50,923 bases of DNA, from NCBI GenBank assembly GCA_030538605.1, contig JAUNTQ010000015.1:1-50923 (forward strand). Reading direction: 5' to 3'. Numbering within the stretch: position 1 is the stretch's first letter; the number at the start of each line of letters is the position of its first letter. Shown here one piece after another: positions 7,926 to 15,889 of this stretch. The DNA is from Pseudomonadota bacterium. Its GTDB lineage: Bacteria > Pseudomonadota > Gammaproteobacteria > Burkholderiales > Burkholderiaceae_C. Both the position numbers and the translations under genes were made by a program. The notes under the pieces are model-generated. The model saw nothing but the letters and a program-made list of their open reading frames with translations. It had not been told where the DNA came from and searched no databases.

Positions 7926-8681
7926 TCAATGCGACGGGGCCAGAAAACCGCCCGCGCGCAGGGTGATGACCAGCGTGTCGCGGTGCCCGTGCTGGCCCTG
8001 GTGCTTGGGCTGGATGGGCGTGGTTTCGTGCATCACGCGGCTGTCGTCCATCAGCAGCACGCTCCACGGCTCGGTGAGGGTAAAGCGCAGCCCGTGCGGC
8101 TCGTCGAGCGCAAACACGCGCGTTTCGCCGCCGCGCAGCTGGTGGCGGGCCACCAGAAACACGGCCACCAGGTCCACGCCGTCGCGGTGCGCGCCTTCGG
8201 GCGTGGGGCGGCCAATGCCGCCAGCGGTGTCGATGCGGAACATGTGCGATTCGATGAACCACGGCTGCACGCCGCGCAAGGCGCTGGCCACGCCCGCGAG
8301 CCAGTGCGGCAGCGCCAGCCATTCGGATCGGGCGGCAGTGGTGGCAGTCGCAGGCGCAAACCAGCGCTGCATGCCGCCGTGCAGCGCGTTGTATTGCAGT
8401 GGCTGCCAGTGGGCGCGATGCGGCACGGGCTGGGGCGTGCCGTCTGCCGCCGTGACCAGGCTGGCGTGGCGGCGGCGGCGGTATTTGCCACCGTCTTTCA
8501 GGTGTTCGTCGGGCGGCAGATCGGCCCAGTCGGCGGCCAGGCGGGCCAGGCCCGCCGCCTGCACACCGGCCAGCGCGCAGACGCTGCGTGCGTCCAGCAC
8601 GGCAAAGCCCTGCGTGCGCAAGGCAGACATGAAGGCCGTGGCTTCGGCCAGTGGAGGAACAAACACGTGTGCGCCAATCAA
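7926..8681 (-). CDS. 2-oxoglutarate/Fe(II)-dependent dioxygenase family protein
   Basis: This 251-residue protein shows the facial triad of the 2OG-Fe dioxygenase family that includes amino-acid hydroxylases: HRD at residues 165-167, a distal His at 218 (VMHETTPI), and an Arg at 234 (HRDTLVIT) placed to bind 2-oxoglutarate. The N-terminal part (residues 1-100) has the FAVLDA and YRRRRHASLV segments seen in this group. Known relatives hydroxylate free aliphatic amino acids; the substrate here is unknown. The ATG at 8681 is followed directly by protein-like sequence, and no better start was seen. Confidence 0.8.
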   Translation of the reverse strand: MIGAHVFVPPLAEATAFMSALRTQGFAVLDARSVCALAGVQAAGLARLAADWADLPPDEHLKDGGKYRRRRHASLVTAADGTPQPVPHRAHWQPLQYNALHGGMQRWFAPATATTAARSEWLALPHWLAGVASALRGVQPWFIESHMFRIDTAGGIGRPTPEGAHRDGVDLVAVFLVARHQLRGGETRVFALDEPHGLRFTLTEPWSVLLMDDSRVMHETTPIQPKHQGQHGHRDTLVITLRAGGFLAPSH

Positions 8682-8784
8682 AAAAAACGAAGCCGCAAAG
8701 CATAGCCGCGAGGCGCATGACCTGCGTCAATGACGCCGCCAACGGTCGCGCCCACACTGCGCCCTTTTCAGGAACTTCAGTCCC

Positions 8785-9309
8785 ATGCTGCTCTGGTCAG
8801 ATGAATGGAAACTGGGCGTGCCCGCGATGGACCGCACGCATGAGGAGTTTGTGGCCCTGCTGGCCGATGTCGAGCAAGCACCGGACGACGTCGCGCTGCT
8901 GGCGCGCTGGGGCATGCTGGTCGACCACACGCAAACGCACTTCGACAACGAAGACCGCTACATGCTGGCCACGCGCTTTGCCGCCACCAACTGCCACACC
9001 ACGCACCACAAGATGGTGCTGGACGTGATGCGGCAGGGCTTGGCAATGGCGCAGGCGGGCGACGTGGCCCCGGTGCGGCAGATGGCGCGCGAGCTGGCCA
9101 CCTGGTTTCCGCTGCACGCCGACAGCATGGACGCGGCGCTGGCCATGCACCTGGCGCGCGTGGGTTTTGACCCCGCCACCGGCACCATCGCCAACCCCGC
9201 CGCGCTGCCCGCTGACGCGCTGCACGGCTGCGGCGGCGACAGTTGCGGCTCGGGCACCCCGCACGCGCACGACACGCACGAAACCGCTGCCGCTGCGCCT
9301 GCGGGCTGA
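8785..9309 (+). CDS. Bacteriohemerythrin-type di-iron protein
   Basis: This 174-residue protein has the complete hemerythrin ligand set: His19, His52 and Glu56 (HFDNE), His71 and His75 (HTTHH), His111 and Asp116 (HADSMD). It starts MLLWSDEWKLGVPAMDRTHEEF, typical of single-domain bacteriohemerythrins, which bind O2 reversibly and may deliver or sense oxygen. After the domain (about residue 130) comes a tail with a Cys- and His-rich patch (HGCGGDSCGSG followed by PHAHDTHE, about residues 155-167) that could bind another metal. It is convergent to nothing nearby and followed by a small hairpin (9316-9335). Confidence 0.93.
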   Translation: MLLWSDEWKLGVPAMDRTHEEFVALLADVEQAPDDVALLARWGMLVDHTQTHFDNEDRYMLATRFAATNCHTTHHKMVLDVMRQGLAMAQAGDVAPVRQMARELATWFPLHADSMDAALAMHLARVGFDPATGTIANPAALPADALHGCGGDSCGSGTPHAHDTHETAAAAPAG

Positions 9310-9315
9310 CGATGC

Positions 9316-9335
9316 GCCGTCCTTACACGGACGGC
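9316..9335 (+). other. Small hairpin after the hemerythrin gene
   Basis: GCCGTCC-TTACAC-GGACGGC is a 7-bp perfect stem directly after the hemerythrin stop. No T-tract follows, so it may act as an mRNA 3'-end stabiliser or a weak terminator. Confidence 0.4.
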
Positions 9336-9388
9336 AGGCACCACAATAGACAGCGCGCGCAAGCGCCCTGCCCGCTCGCCCACACGCC

Positions 9389-10036
9389 ATGACCACGCCC
9401 ACCTGGAACCTGATCGCCGTGCTCGCCGCGCTGGGCCTGGCGCTGTCGTTTCGGCCCTGGCGGCTGCTGGGACATACGGGGCTGGTCTCGCCGCTGCTGG
9501 CGGCGCTGGTCATCACGCCCTGGCTGTGGGCGCTGCCCTGGCTGTACCAGATGCCGCTGCGGCTGCAACTGTCGGGCGCATGCCTGATCGCGCTGGTGCT
9601 GGGCTGGCCGCTGGCGGTGCCGGTGCTGTGCGTGGTGGCGCTGGTCACGGGGCTGATTGCGCCGGTGACGTTCGAGCAGCAGGTGGGCATGGCGCTGTGG
9701 CTGGGCGTGGTGCCCGCCACGCTGGCCTTTGCCATGGGCATGGCGCTGCGCCGCTGGGTGTGGAAGAACCTGTTCGTCTACATCCTGGGGCGGGCCTTTC
9801 TGGGCACGGCGGTGTGCATGTTTGCCGCCGGGGCGCTGGCGCAGTGGGCGGGGCACTCGCTCATCACCAACGTGGAGCCGGGCCTGGCGCTGGTGGCGCG
9901 CTGGCTCATCGCCTGGGGCGATGCGTTCTTGACCGGCATGATGGCGGCCATCTTCGTGGCCTTCAGGCCGCAGTGGCTGGCCACCTGGTCTGACAGTCTT
10001 TACGTGCCGCCCCCGCCGCCCACACGGCCGCTGTGA
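9389..10036 (+). CDS. Membrane protein related to CbiM-type transporter permeases (COG3235-like)
   Basis: This 215-residue protein has six to seven hydrophobic helices spanning residues 5-195. It ends AWGDAFLTGMMAAIFVAFRP followed by WLATWSDSLYV and a proline-rich tail. The closing motif resembles a group of uncharacterised proteobacterial membrane proteins annotated as energy-coupling-factor permeases. No ATPase or T-component gene lies nearby, so transport by an ECF mechanism is only a family label. The neighbouring hemerythrin and DUF502 genes are on the same strand, but the 79-bp gap before the start argues for its own promoter. Confidence 0.65.
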   Translation: MTTPTWNLIAVLAALGLALSFRPWRLLGHTGLVSPLLAALVITPWLWALPWLYQMPLRLQLSGACLIALVLGWPLAVPVLCVVALVTGLIAPVTFEQQVGMALWLGVVPATLAFAMGMALRRWVWKNLFVYILGRAFLGTAVCMFAAGALAQWAGHSLITNVEPGLALVARWLIAWGDAFLTGMMAAIFVAFRPQWLATWSDSLYVPPPPPTRPL

Positions 10037-10078
10037 TGGCATACGTTGGCGGGGTTTGTCCATGCACAATGCCACGCC

Positions 10079-10822
10079 ATGAAAAAAACCCTCCCACGCT
10101 TTCAACCCCTGCGCCCGCTGCTGACCGGCATGCTGGCGCTGCTGCCGCTGACGGCCACGCTGTTCCTGCTGGTGTGGGCCACGCGGCTGGCCACCGAATG
10201 GCTGGGACCGACGAGCATGTTTGGCGCGCTGCTCACGCGCATCGGGTTTGGCGTGGGCTCGGGCGCCACCATGTCGGGCTATCTGGTGGGGCTCTTGATC
10301 GTGCTGACGCTGGTCTACAGCTTTGGCCTGCTGGTGGAGGCGGGCTTGCAGCGCGGGGTCGACCGCATGATCCAGGCGCTGATGCGCCGCATCCCCGTCG
10401 TGCGCACGGTATACGACGTGGTGCACCGCCTGGTGGGCATGCTCAGCAAGCCGCGCGAAGAAGGCATGAAGTCGATGAGCCCCGTGTGGCTGCACTTTGG
10501 CGGCCCGGCCGAGCCGGGCAAGCCCGCAACCACCACGGTGGTGCTGGCGCTGCTGACCACGCACGAGCCGGTGCTGCTGGGCGGGCAGCCCCACCTGGGC
10601 GTGCTGGTGCCCACCGCGCCGGTGCCGGTGGGAGGCGGGCTGCTGTTCGTGCCGGCGCACTGGGTAGTGCCCGCCGATGTGGGCATCGAAGGGGTGACGA
10701 GCATTTACGTGTCGATGGGCGTGACGGCCGGGCAGTTTCTGGGCCCCGACGCCGAAGCCCGCCGCGCCGCCGAGCGGGCGGACCGGCAAGCCAGGTCCGC
10801 AGACGCACCGCCCGCCGCTTGA
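10079..10822 (+). CDS. DUF502 membrane protein
   Basis: This 247-residue protein starts MKKTLPRFQPLRPLLTGMLALLPL. It has two strong membrane helices (about residues 10-32 and 58-85). The soluble part carries the DUF502 signatures RRIPVVRTVYDVVHRLV and VPTAPVPVGGGLLFVP. Several signatures are glycine/proline-rich loops conserved across proteobacteria and plants. The start at 10079 is preferred over an in-frame ATG at 10046 because the helix begins directly after it. The function of DUF502 is unknown. It follows the preceding membrane gene by 42 bp and may be co-transcribed. Confidence 0.88.
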   Translation: MKKTLPRFQPLRPLLTGMLALLPLTATLFLLVWATRLATEWLGPTSMFGALLTRIGFGVGSGATMSGYLVGLLIVLTLVYSFGLLVEAGLQRGVDRMIQALMRRIPVVRTVYDVVHRLVGMLSKPREEGMKSMSPVWLHFGGPAEPGKPATTTVVLALLTTHEPVLLGGQPHLGVLVPTAPVPVGGGLLFVPAHWVVPADVGIEGVTSIYVSMGVTAGQFLGPDAEARRAAERADRQARSADAPPAA

Positions 10823-10948
10823 GGCACATCAAGCGCGCGGCGCAAACCAAAGTACGCCGCGCCGTGTTTGCGTCACGTCAATGCCGACGCACGCCTGCTG
10901 CGCCACAGTGCGCCTTGTGTCCCACGACCTGGCAAGGAGCCACGCGCC

Positions 10949-11098
10949 ATGAAACTCTGGCAAGACCTGTTCAGCACCGACTACGGACTGATGAGCATCT
11001 CGGGCATCGTCTTCATGCTCTTGATGGCCGTCTGGTTCGTGCGCTTTTTTCTGCGCAAGATGAACGAAACGCCGCGCGACACACGGCCCATGAAGTAA
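10949..11098 (+). CDS. DUF3149 small membrane protein
   Basis: This 49-residue protein, MKLWQDLFSTDYGLMSISGI followed by a single transmembrane helix and FFLRKMNETP, matches the DUF3149 pattern. A good ribosome-binding site (AAGGAGC) lies 9 bp before the ATG. The open frame extends upstream, but that part is not protein-like. The function is unknown. A large palindrome begins 7 bp after its stop. Confidence 0.8.
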   Translation: MKLWQDLFSTDYGLMSISGIVFMLLMAVWFVRFFLRKMNETPRDTRPMK

Positions 11099-11105
11099 AG
11101 CATTG

Positions 11106-11197
11106 AAAACAGGAGCTGCTTGCGTACGGTTTAAAACGATTTCAGATTCTTTTTCACCTGAAATCGTTTTAAACCGTACGCAAGAAGCTCCTGTTTT
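11106..11197. repeat. Class A palindrome, copy 1
   Basis: The arms at 11106-11145 and 11158-11197 are 40 bp each and pair with a single mismatch, around a 12-base T-rich loop. The shared core is AGCTGCTTGCGTACG on the left and CGTACGCAAGAAGCT on the right. The element lies between the convergent DUF3149 gene and the acyl-CoA ligase gene. Related copies are at 25253, 35829, 40573 and 46381, with a half copy at 16779. It could terminate transcription in both directions. The variable outer and inner stem segments (CAGG/CCTG, GGTTTAAAACG/CGTTTTAAACC) remain complementary. Confidence 0.9.
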
Positions 11198-11216
11198 GTT
11201 TATGCAAGCAATCCAG

Positions 11217-11330
11217 CAGCCGAACGCAGAGGGCGCAGAGGATTCGCAGAGGACGCAGAGGGAACAGCTCTTTTTTTTGGGTTTTCCTCTGCGCTCTCTG
11301 CGTGGTCTCTGCGTCCTCTGCGTTCGGCTG
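11217..11330. repeat. CGCAGAGG-repeat palindrome
   Basis: The left part contains four spaced CGCAGAGG-type units and the right part carries the inverse units CCTCTGCG/CTCTGCG. The outer 16 bp (CAGCCGAACGCAGAGG) are perfectly inverted at the other end. The centre has CTC followed by eight T residues (11271-11278). It begins 19 bp after the class A palindrome. A related decayed half lies at 25199-25231, also next to a class A palindrome. Periodic CGCAGAGG elements occur between genes in several bacterial groups; their role is unknown. Confidence 0.8.
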
Positions 11331-11355
11331 TTGGGGGTTTGCGGCTCAAGCCACC

Positions 11356-13050
11356 TCAGCCCTGCCCTGCCTCCGCCTCTTGCAGCTTGCGCCACATGAC
11401 CTTGCCGCTGCCGCTTTTGGGCAGCGCGTCGGCAAACTGCACCACGCGCGGCGTTTTGTAGACGGCCATGTTTTCGCGGCACCAGTCGATGATGTCCTGC
11501 TCGCTCACCTGGCCTTGCTGGCCGGGGCGAAGCACCACCACGGCCTTGACGGATTCGCCCCGGTAATCGTCGCGGGTGGCGATGATGCAGGCCTCCTGAA
11601 TGGCCGGGTGGCGGTACATGAGCGACTCCACCTCGGCGGGCCAGACCTTGAAGCCTGAGGCATTGATCATGCGTTTCAGGCGGTCGGTGAGGAAGAAGTA
11701 GCCCTCCTCGTCCATGTGGCCCAGATCGCCCGAGCGGAAAAAGCGCTTGCCGTCCAGCTCGAAAAACGCCGCCGCGGTCGCCTCGGGGCGCTTCCAGTAG
11801 CCGCTGAAGACCTCGGGCCCGCTGATGACGATCTCGCCCTGCTCGCCCGGCGGCAGCTCTTGCAGCGTTTCGGGGTCGACCACACGTGCGTCGGTGCTCA
11901 TGAAGGGAATGCCCAGGCACTGCTGCTTGGGGCGGTCGATGGGGTTCTGGTGCGAGGGCGCGGCGGTTTCGGTCAGGCCGTAGCCCTCGCAATAGGCCAG
12001 GCCATACACGTCCAGCAGGCGCTGGGCCACGGCCTGCGGCATGGCCGCGCCGCCGCCGTTGATGGTTTTCAGGCTGGTGAGGTCGAAGCTGGCGAAGTTG
12101 GGACTGGCCAGCAGGTCGATGACCATGGTGGGGATGTTGGTGAAGGCGGTGACCTTCCAGCGCGAGATCAGCCGCCCGGCCAGCTCGCGGTCCCAGCGCG
12201 GCATGAGCACGCCGGTGGCGCCCAGGTACACCTGCGTGTGCATCACCGCCACCATGCCCGTGATGTGGAACATGGGCACCACCACCAGCGCCACGGTCTG
12301 GCTGGTGCCCGCGCCCCACATGCTGCAAGCCACGGCGTTGTGCATGATGGATGCATGCGTGTGCATGCAGCCCTTGGGCAGGCCGGTGGTGCCGCTGGTG
12401 TAGGGCAGCACGCTCAGGTCTTGCGGGCTGGCGGTGTGCGCAGCCAGCGGGTGGGTGCTGGCCAGCGCGTCCACCCAGTCGTGTACCTGCCCGCCTGCGA
12501 GCGTGGGCAGCGCGTGGCGCGTGAGCAGCCAGTCGCGCCAGGCCTCGGGCGGGGCGTCGTCGCCGGTGATGGCGGCGTCGAACGCGTCGGTGTATTGCGT
12601 GACGATGAGGTGCGCCAGGCGCTGGCCTTCGGGCAGCGCGTTGCTGGCGGCGGCCAGCTCAGGCGCCAGCTCGCCGGTGGTGAGGGCGACCTTGGCGTCG
12701 GCGTCGGTGATGTAGTGCTTCAGCTCTTCGGCCCGGTTCATCGGGTTGACGGGCACCACCACCGCGTCGGCGCGCAGGATGGCGAAGTGCGCCAGCACCA
12801 GCTGCGGGCAGTTCTGCATGTCGAGCAGCACGCGGTCGCCTTTTTGCACGCCCAGCGATTGCAGGTGCGCGGCCAGCCGCTCGGCCCCGCTTTTCAGCTC
12901 GGCATAGGTCAGCACGCGGCCAAAGAACACCAGCGCGGGCTTGCCTGGGTAGCGCGCGGCGCTGACTTCCAGGTTGAACCACAGCGAAGTGGCGGGCGGC
13001 GTGATGGCCTGCGGCAGGCGGGCAGGCCAGAACTTCTCGTGCGGGCGCAT
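11356..13050 (-). CDS. AMP-forming acyl-CoA ligase (long-chain fatty acid-CoA ligase type)
   Basis: This 564-residue adenylate-forming enzyme has the P-loop-like YTSGTTGLPKG (residues 217-227), the GYGLTETA motif, the SGDLGHMDEEGYFFLTDRLKR hinge region, and the C-terminal LPKSGSGKVMWRKL with the catalytic Lys. It activates a carboxylic acid to its CoA thioester with ATP. Long- or medium-chain fatty acids are likely, but chain preference cannot be read. The ATG at 13050 has an AGGAG 10 bp upstream; an earlier in-frame start at 13098 gives a non-conserved extension. It is convergent to the DUF3149 gene, with two palindromic repeats in between. Confidence 0.9.
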   Translation of the reverse strand: MRPHEKFWPARLPQAITPPATSLWFNLEVSAARYPGKPALVFFGRVLTYAELKSGAERLAAHLQSLGVQKGDRVLLDMQNCPQLVLAHFAILRADAVVVPVNPMNRAEELKHYITDADAKVALTTGELAPELAAASNALPEGQRLAHLIVTQYTDAFDAAITGDDAPPEAWRDWLLTRHALPTLAGGQVHDWVDALASTHPLAAHTASPQDLSVLPYTSGTTGLPKGCMHTHASIMHNAVACSMWGAGTSQTVALVVVPMFHITGMVAVMHTQVYLGATGVLMPRWDRELAGRLISRWKVTAFTNIPTMVIDLLASPNFASFDLTSLKTINGGGAAMPQAVAQRLLDVYGLAYCEGYGLTETAAPSHQNPIDRPKQQCLGIPFMSTDARVVDPETLQELPPGEQGEIVISGPEVFSGYWKRPEATAAAFFELDGKRFFRSGDLGHMDEEGYFFLTDRLKRMINASGFKVWPAEVESLMYRHPAIQEACIIATRDDYRGESVKAVVVLRPGQQGQVSEQDIIDWCRENMAVYKTPRVVQFADALPKSGSGKVMWRKLQEAEAGQG

Positions 13051-13207
13051 GGGGCGTTGTCTCCTGTGGGTGGGGGGTATGTATGGTCGCGCCGCCATGC
13101 TGCGTGCCCGCCAGCCGCCCGTCTGTCACCCACGGGACGGCGGCTGCGCGCCTGGGGCCGGTACGGGAACAAGGGCAGGTTGGCAGCAGCCCGTCTCCAT
13201 CGAAATG

Positions 13208-13978
13208 TCAGCCGCCCTGCGCTGCGCCGGGCTGCGGGCCGGCACCCTGGCTCGGCATGGCGCAGGCCAGCAAGGCGCCGTTGAAGGCCACGGCACAGAC
13301 CATCCGGACGCTGCCTGCGGTCACCCAGGTGACGCCTGCGGCCTTGCCCTGTGCGGCCTGGAGCGCCGCAGCGCAGCGCGCATCCGCATCCGCACCCAGT
13401 GCCGCACAGCTGGGCATGATCTCGAAGAAGGTACCGCCATCCAGGCCCTGTTCACCCTTGCCCGGTGTGGGAACCGAAGCCAGCGCCACGACCGGCTCTT
13501 TCCCGAACCGCGCACAAAGGCGGTGCCGGTTGCGTTTCAGAAGTGCCGCCAATTGCCCGGCGTTGTTGAAACTGAAGCCCTCGGCGGTGAAGTCCGGGCA
13601 GTCCTTCCCCTGCTCTTTGCCAGCGGTGCAGCCCTCCAGGCCGAAGGGCTCGGCAGGCAGCAGCACGCTGCCCTGCCGCTCGAGCACACCGGCGTTGCAC
13701 ATGACCATTTCAAGGCCATCGACGTCGGTCACCGGGCAATGTGCATAGGCCAGCCTTCGGCCCGATCCGATCAACGGGAAACCCGTCACTTCCAACACCG
13801 CGCCGGGCTCCCGCCTGAACATGCCGGCGATGACGTGGTTGACGCCGGCGATGTGCCGCTCGCAGCTCTGCGCTGCCCACACCCGGGGCGAGCAGACCAT
13901 CAGCGCCAGCACACTGGCGCCAAGCGCAGCAGCCAGCCGAACGGAGCCAGGGCGCAAGGCGGCGGGGGTGTCATGCAC
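13208..13978 (-). CDS. Exported cysteine-containing protein of unknown function
   Basis: This 256-residue protein has a signal peptide (about residues 1-35, ...VCSPRVWA|AQSCERH). The mature part has about ten Cys residues, an even number that would suit disulfides in the periplasm, and segments such as DVDGLEMVMCNAGVLERQGS. No family was recognised. The gene starts 24 bp after the stop of the upstream ABC binding-protein gene on the same strand and is probably co-transcribed with it. A start further inside is possible, but the first ATG gives the cleanest signal peptide. Confidence 0.6.
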   Translation of the reverse strand: MHDTPAALRPGSVRLAAALGASVLALMVCSPRVWAAQSCERHIAGVNHVIAGMFRREPGAVLEVTGFPLIGSGRRLAYAHCPVTDVDGLEMVMCNAGVLERQGSVLLPAEPFGLEGCTAGKEQGKDCPDFTAEGFSFNNAGQLAALLKRNRHRLCARFGKEPVVALASVPTPGKGEQGLDGGTFFEIMPSCAALGADADARCAAALQAAQGKAAGVTWVTAGSVRMVCAVAFNGALLACAMPSQGAGPQPGAAQGG

Positions 13979-14002
13979 GGCGCCGAAGGTGGCTCAGGGA
14001 GA

Positions 14003-15229
14003 TCACCCGAGCCTGCAGCCCGTGCCCACATCCTCCAGCGCCTTCGCGGCCACGCCGATGACGCGGTTTTCGCTGCCGGAGACGGCGCGCAGGTAGATGT
14101 CCTGCACGGGGTTGTGCGCACGGCCCATCCGCCAGGGGCCACGCGGGCTGTCGATCTGGGCGGCCCCCAGCGCGGCATGCAGCGCATCGCGCTTGCCCTG
14201 CACGTCGCCCTGCACCGCTTCCACGCCCTGGCGCAGCAGCAGCCCGGTGTCAAAGCCCTGCATGGCGTACACGTCGGGCTCGCGCCGGAAGGTGCGCGCA
14301 TAGGTGTAGCGAAACTCGCCGTTGCGCGCCGAGGTGAGCAGGTTGCTGTAGTGCAGCGTGGTGACGATGCCGTCCGCCAGGCCGCCCACGGCCGGGTTGT
14401 CGAGCACGCCTTCGGTGAGAAAGCCCGAGCCGTACAGTGGAATGCGGTGCCGCAGCCCGGCAGCGGCGTAGTCCTGGATGAACTTGGCCGCGCCCCCGCC
14501 GGCAAAAAAGCAGGCCACGGCATCGGGGCGGATGCGGGCGATCTCGTCCAGCAGAGGCTTGAAATCGGTGCTGGGAAAAGGCAGCTTCAAGGTCTGCACG
14601 ATCTGGCCACCCGCTTCGGTGTAGCCGGTACGAAAGCCCTCCAGCGCCTCGCTGCCTGCCGGATAGTCCCAGGCCACCCACACGGTGCGGCGGGCCCTGC
14701 GCTCGATCATGGCGCGGCCCAGCGCCAGCGTGGGCTGCGCGTTGGAGAAGCTGGTGCGAAACACGTTGGGTGCGCACATCTCGCGCGTGGCGGCGTGTAC
14801 GCCCGCATTGGGAATGAGGCTGAGCACGCCCGAAGCGCGCGCCACTTTCTGGATGCCCATCTGCACGCCGGAGTGCACCGTGCCCACGAGCACGTCCACC
14901 TTGTCCTGCGCCACCAGGCGCGTGGCATTGGCCTCGGCCTTGGCGGGGTCGGACTCGTCGTCGAGCTTGACCCATTGCAGCTCGCGCCCGGCCAGGCGTC
15001 CACCCGATTCGGCCAGCGCCATGCGCATGCCGTTTTCAATGGCTTCGCCCAGGCGCGCGAAGGTGCCGGAGTAAGGCAGCATGAGCCCGATCTTCAGCCG
15101 GCTGGTGCCGGCGCCCTGCGCGAAGGCACGCGGGGCAAGCCCCAGAACGCCAGCAGCGGCGCCCGTGGCCGCCAGTGCGCGCGCCAGCACACGGCGGCGC
15201 GTCAAAGTGTGGTGTGAATCAGTGTGCAT
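14003..15229 (-). CDS. ABC transporter substrate-binding protein, branched-chain amino acid type
   Basis: From the ATG at 15229 the protein has 408 residues. An export signal contains twin arginines (TRRRVLARALAATGAAAG...AFAQ), possibly for the Tat route. The mature domain begins LKIGLMLPYSGTFARLGEAI, typical of the periplasmic binding fold of Liv-type receptors, and continues with DDESDPAKAEANATRLVAQD and GTVHSGVQMGIQ. Longer upstream frame is repeat-like and unsupported. No permease or ATPase gene is adjacent, so it would need to share a transporter encoded elsewhere. The likely ligand class is amino acids or aromatic/carboxylic compounds; it cannot be refined from sequence. Confidence 0.88.
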   Translation of the reverse strand: MHTDSHHTLTRRRVLARALAATGAAAGVLGLAPRAFAQGAGTSRLKIGLMLPYSGTFARLGEAIENGMRMALAESGGRLAGRELQWVKLDDESDPAKAEANATRLVAQDKVDVLVGTVHSGVQMGIQKVARASGVLSLIPNAGVHAATREMCAPNVFRTSFSNAQPTLALGRAMIERRARRTVWVAWDYPAGSEALEGFRTGYTEAGGQIVQTLKLPFPSTDFKPLLDEIARIRPDAVACFFAGGGAAKFIQDYAAAGLRHRIPLYGSGFLTEGVLDNPAVGGLADGIVTTLHYSNLLTSARNGEFRYTYARTFRREPDVYAMQGFDTGLLLRQGVEAVQGDVQGKRDALHAALGAAQIDSPRGPWRMGRAHNPVQDIYLRAVSGSENRVIGVAAKALEDVGTGCRLG

Positions 15230-15401
15230 GCAGCCTCTAGTGGGTAAAAAAACAGTTGGGCAATCGCTCCCTACCGTGTTCCCACTTGAGCGGACGCATG
15301 CCGTCTTCAGGGACTTCTTGTCGCGCGGATTGTATTTATTTTGTGTACATATTTTCTTCATGAGTAAGACTTTTTGTCGCTTTCGCGTCTGTGCGTCCAC
15401 G
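15230..15401. other. AT-rich upstream region of the ABC binding-protein gene
   Basis: No gene is visible. The stretch around 15330-15370 is distinctly AT-richer than its surroundings (TTGTATTTATTTTGTGTACA...). It probably carries the minus-strand promoter of the binding-protein operon. No exact -35/-10 pair can be named with confidence. Confidence 0.4.
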
Positions 15402-15434
15402 AAAAAGCCCGCCGGGCGCACTGCCGGGCGGGCT
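15402..15434 (-). terminator. Intrinsic terminator of glnB
   Basis: Read on the minus strand, AGCCCGCCCGGCAGTGCGCC continues as CGGCGGGCT followed by TTTTTC. This makes a strong GC stem with a short T-tract 34 bp after the glnB stop. Confidence 0.8.
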
Positions 15435-15467
15435 GGTGGAGAGCGGGCGAACGGGACGCGGGTGCGG

Positions 15468-15872
<405 letters not shown>

Positions 15873-15889
15873 CTACAAAACAAAGAGCT

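Noticed and set aside
11103-11399. A possible small protein encoded across the two palindromes
   Set aside because: The frame consists mostly of repeat sequence and runs into the acyl-CoA ligase gene. Its translation is not protein-like.
12974-15217. A 747-codon open frame on the plus strand opposite the binding-protein and exported-protein genes
   Set aside because: It crosses several well-supported minus-strand genes and their gaps, has no family resemblance and no ribosome-binding site.
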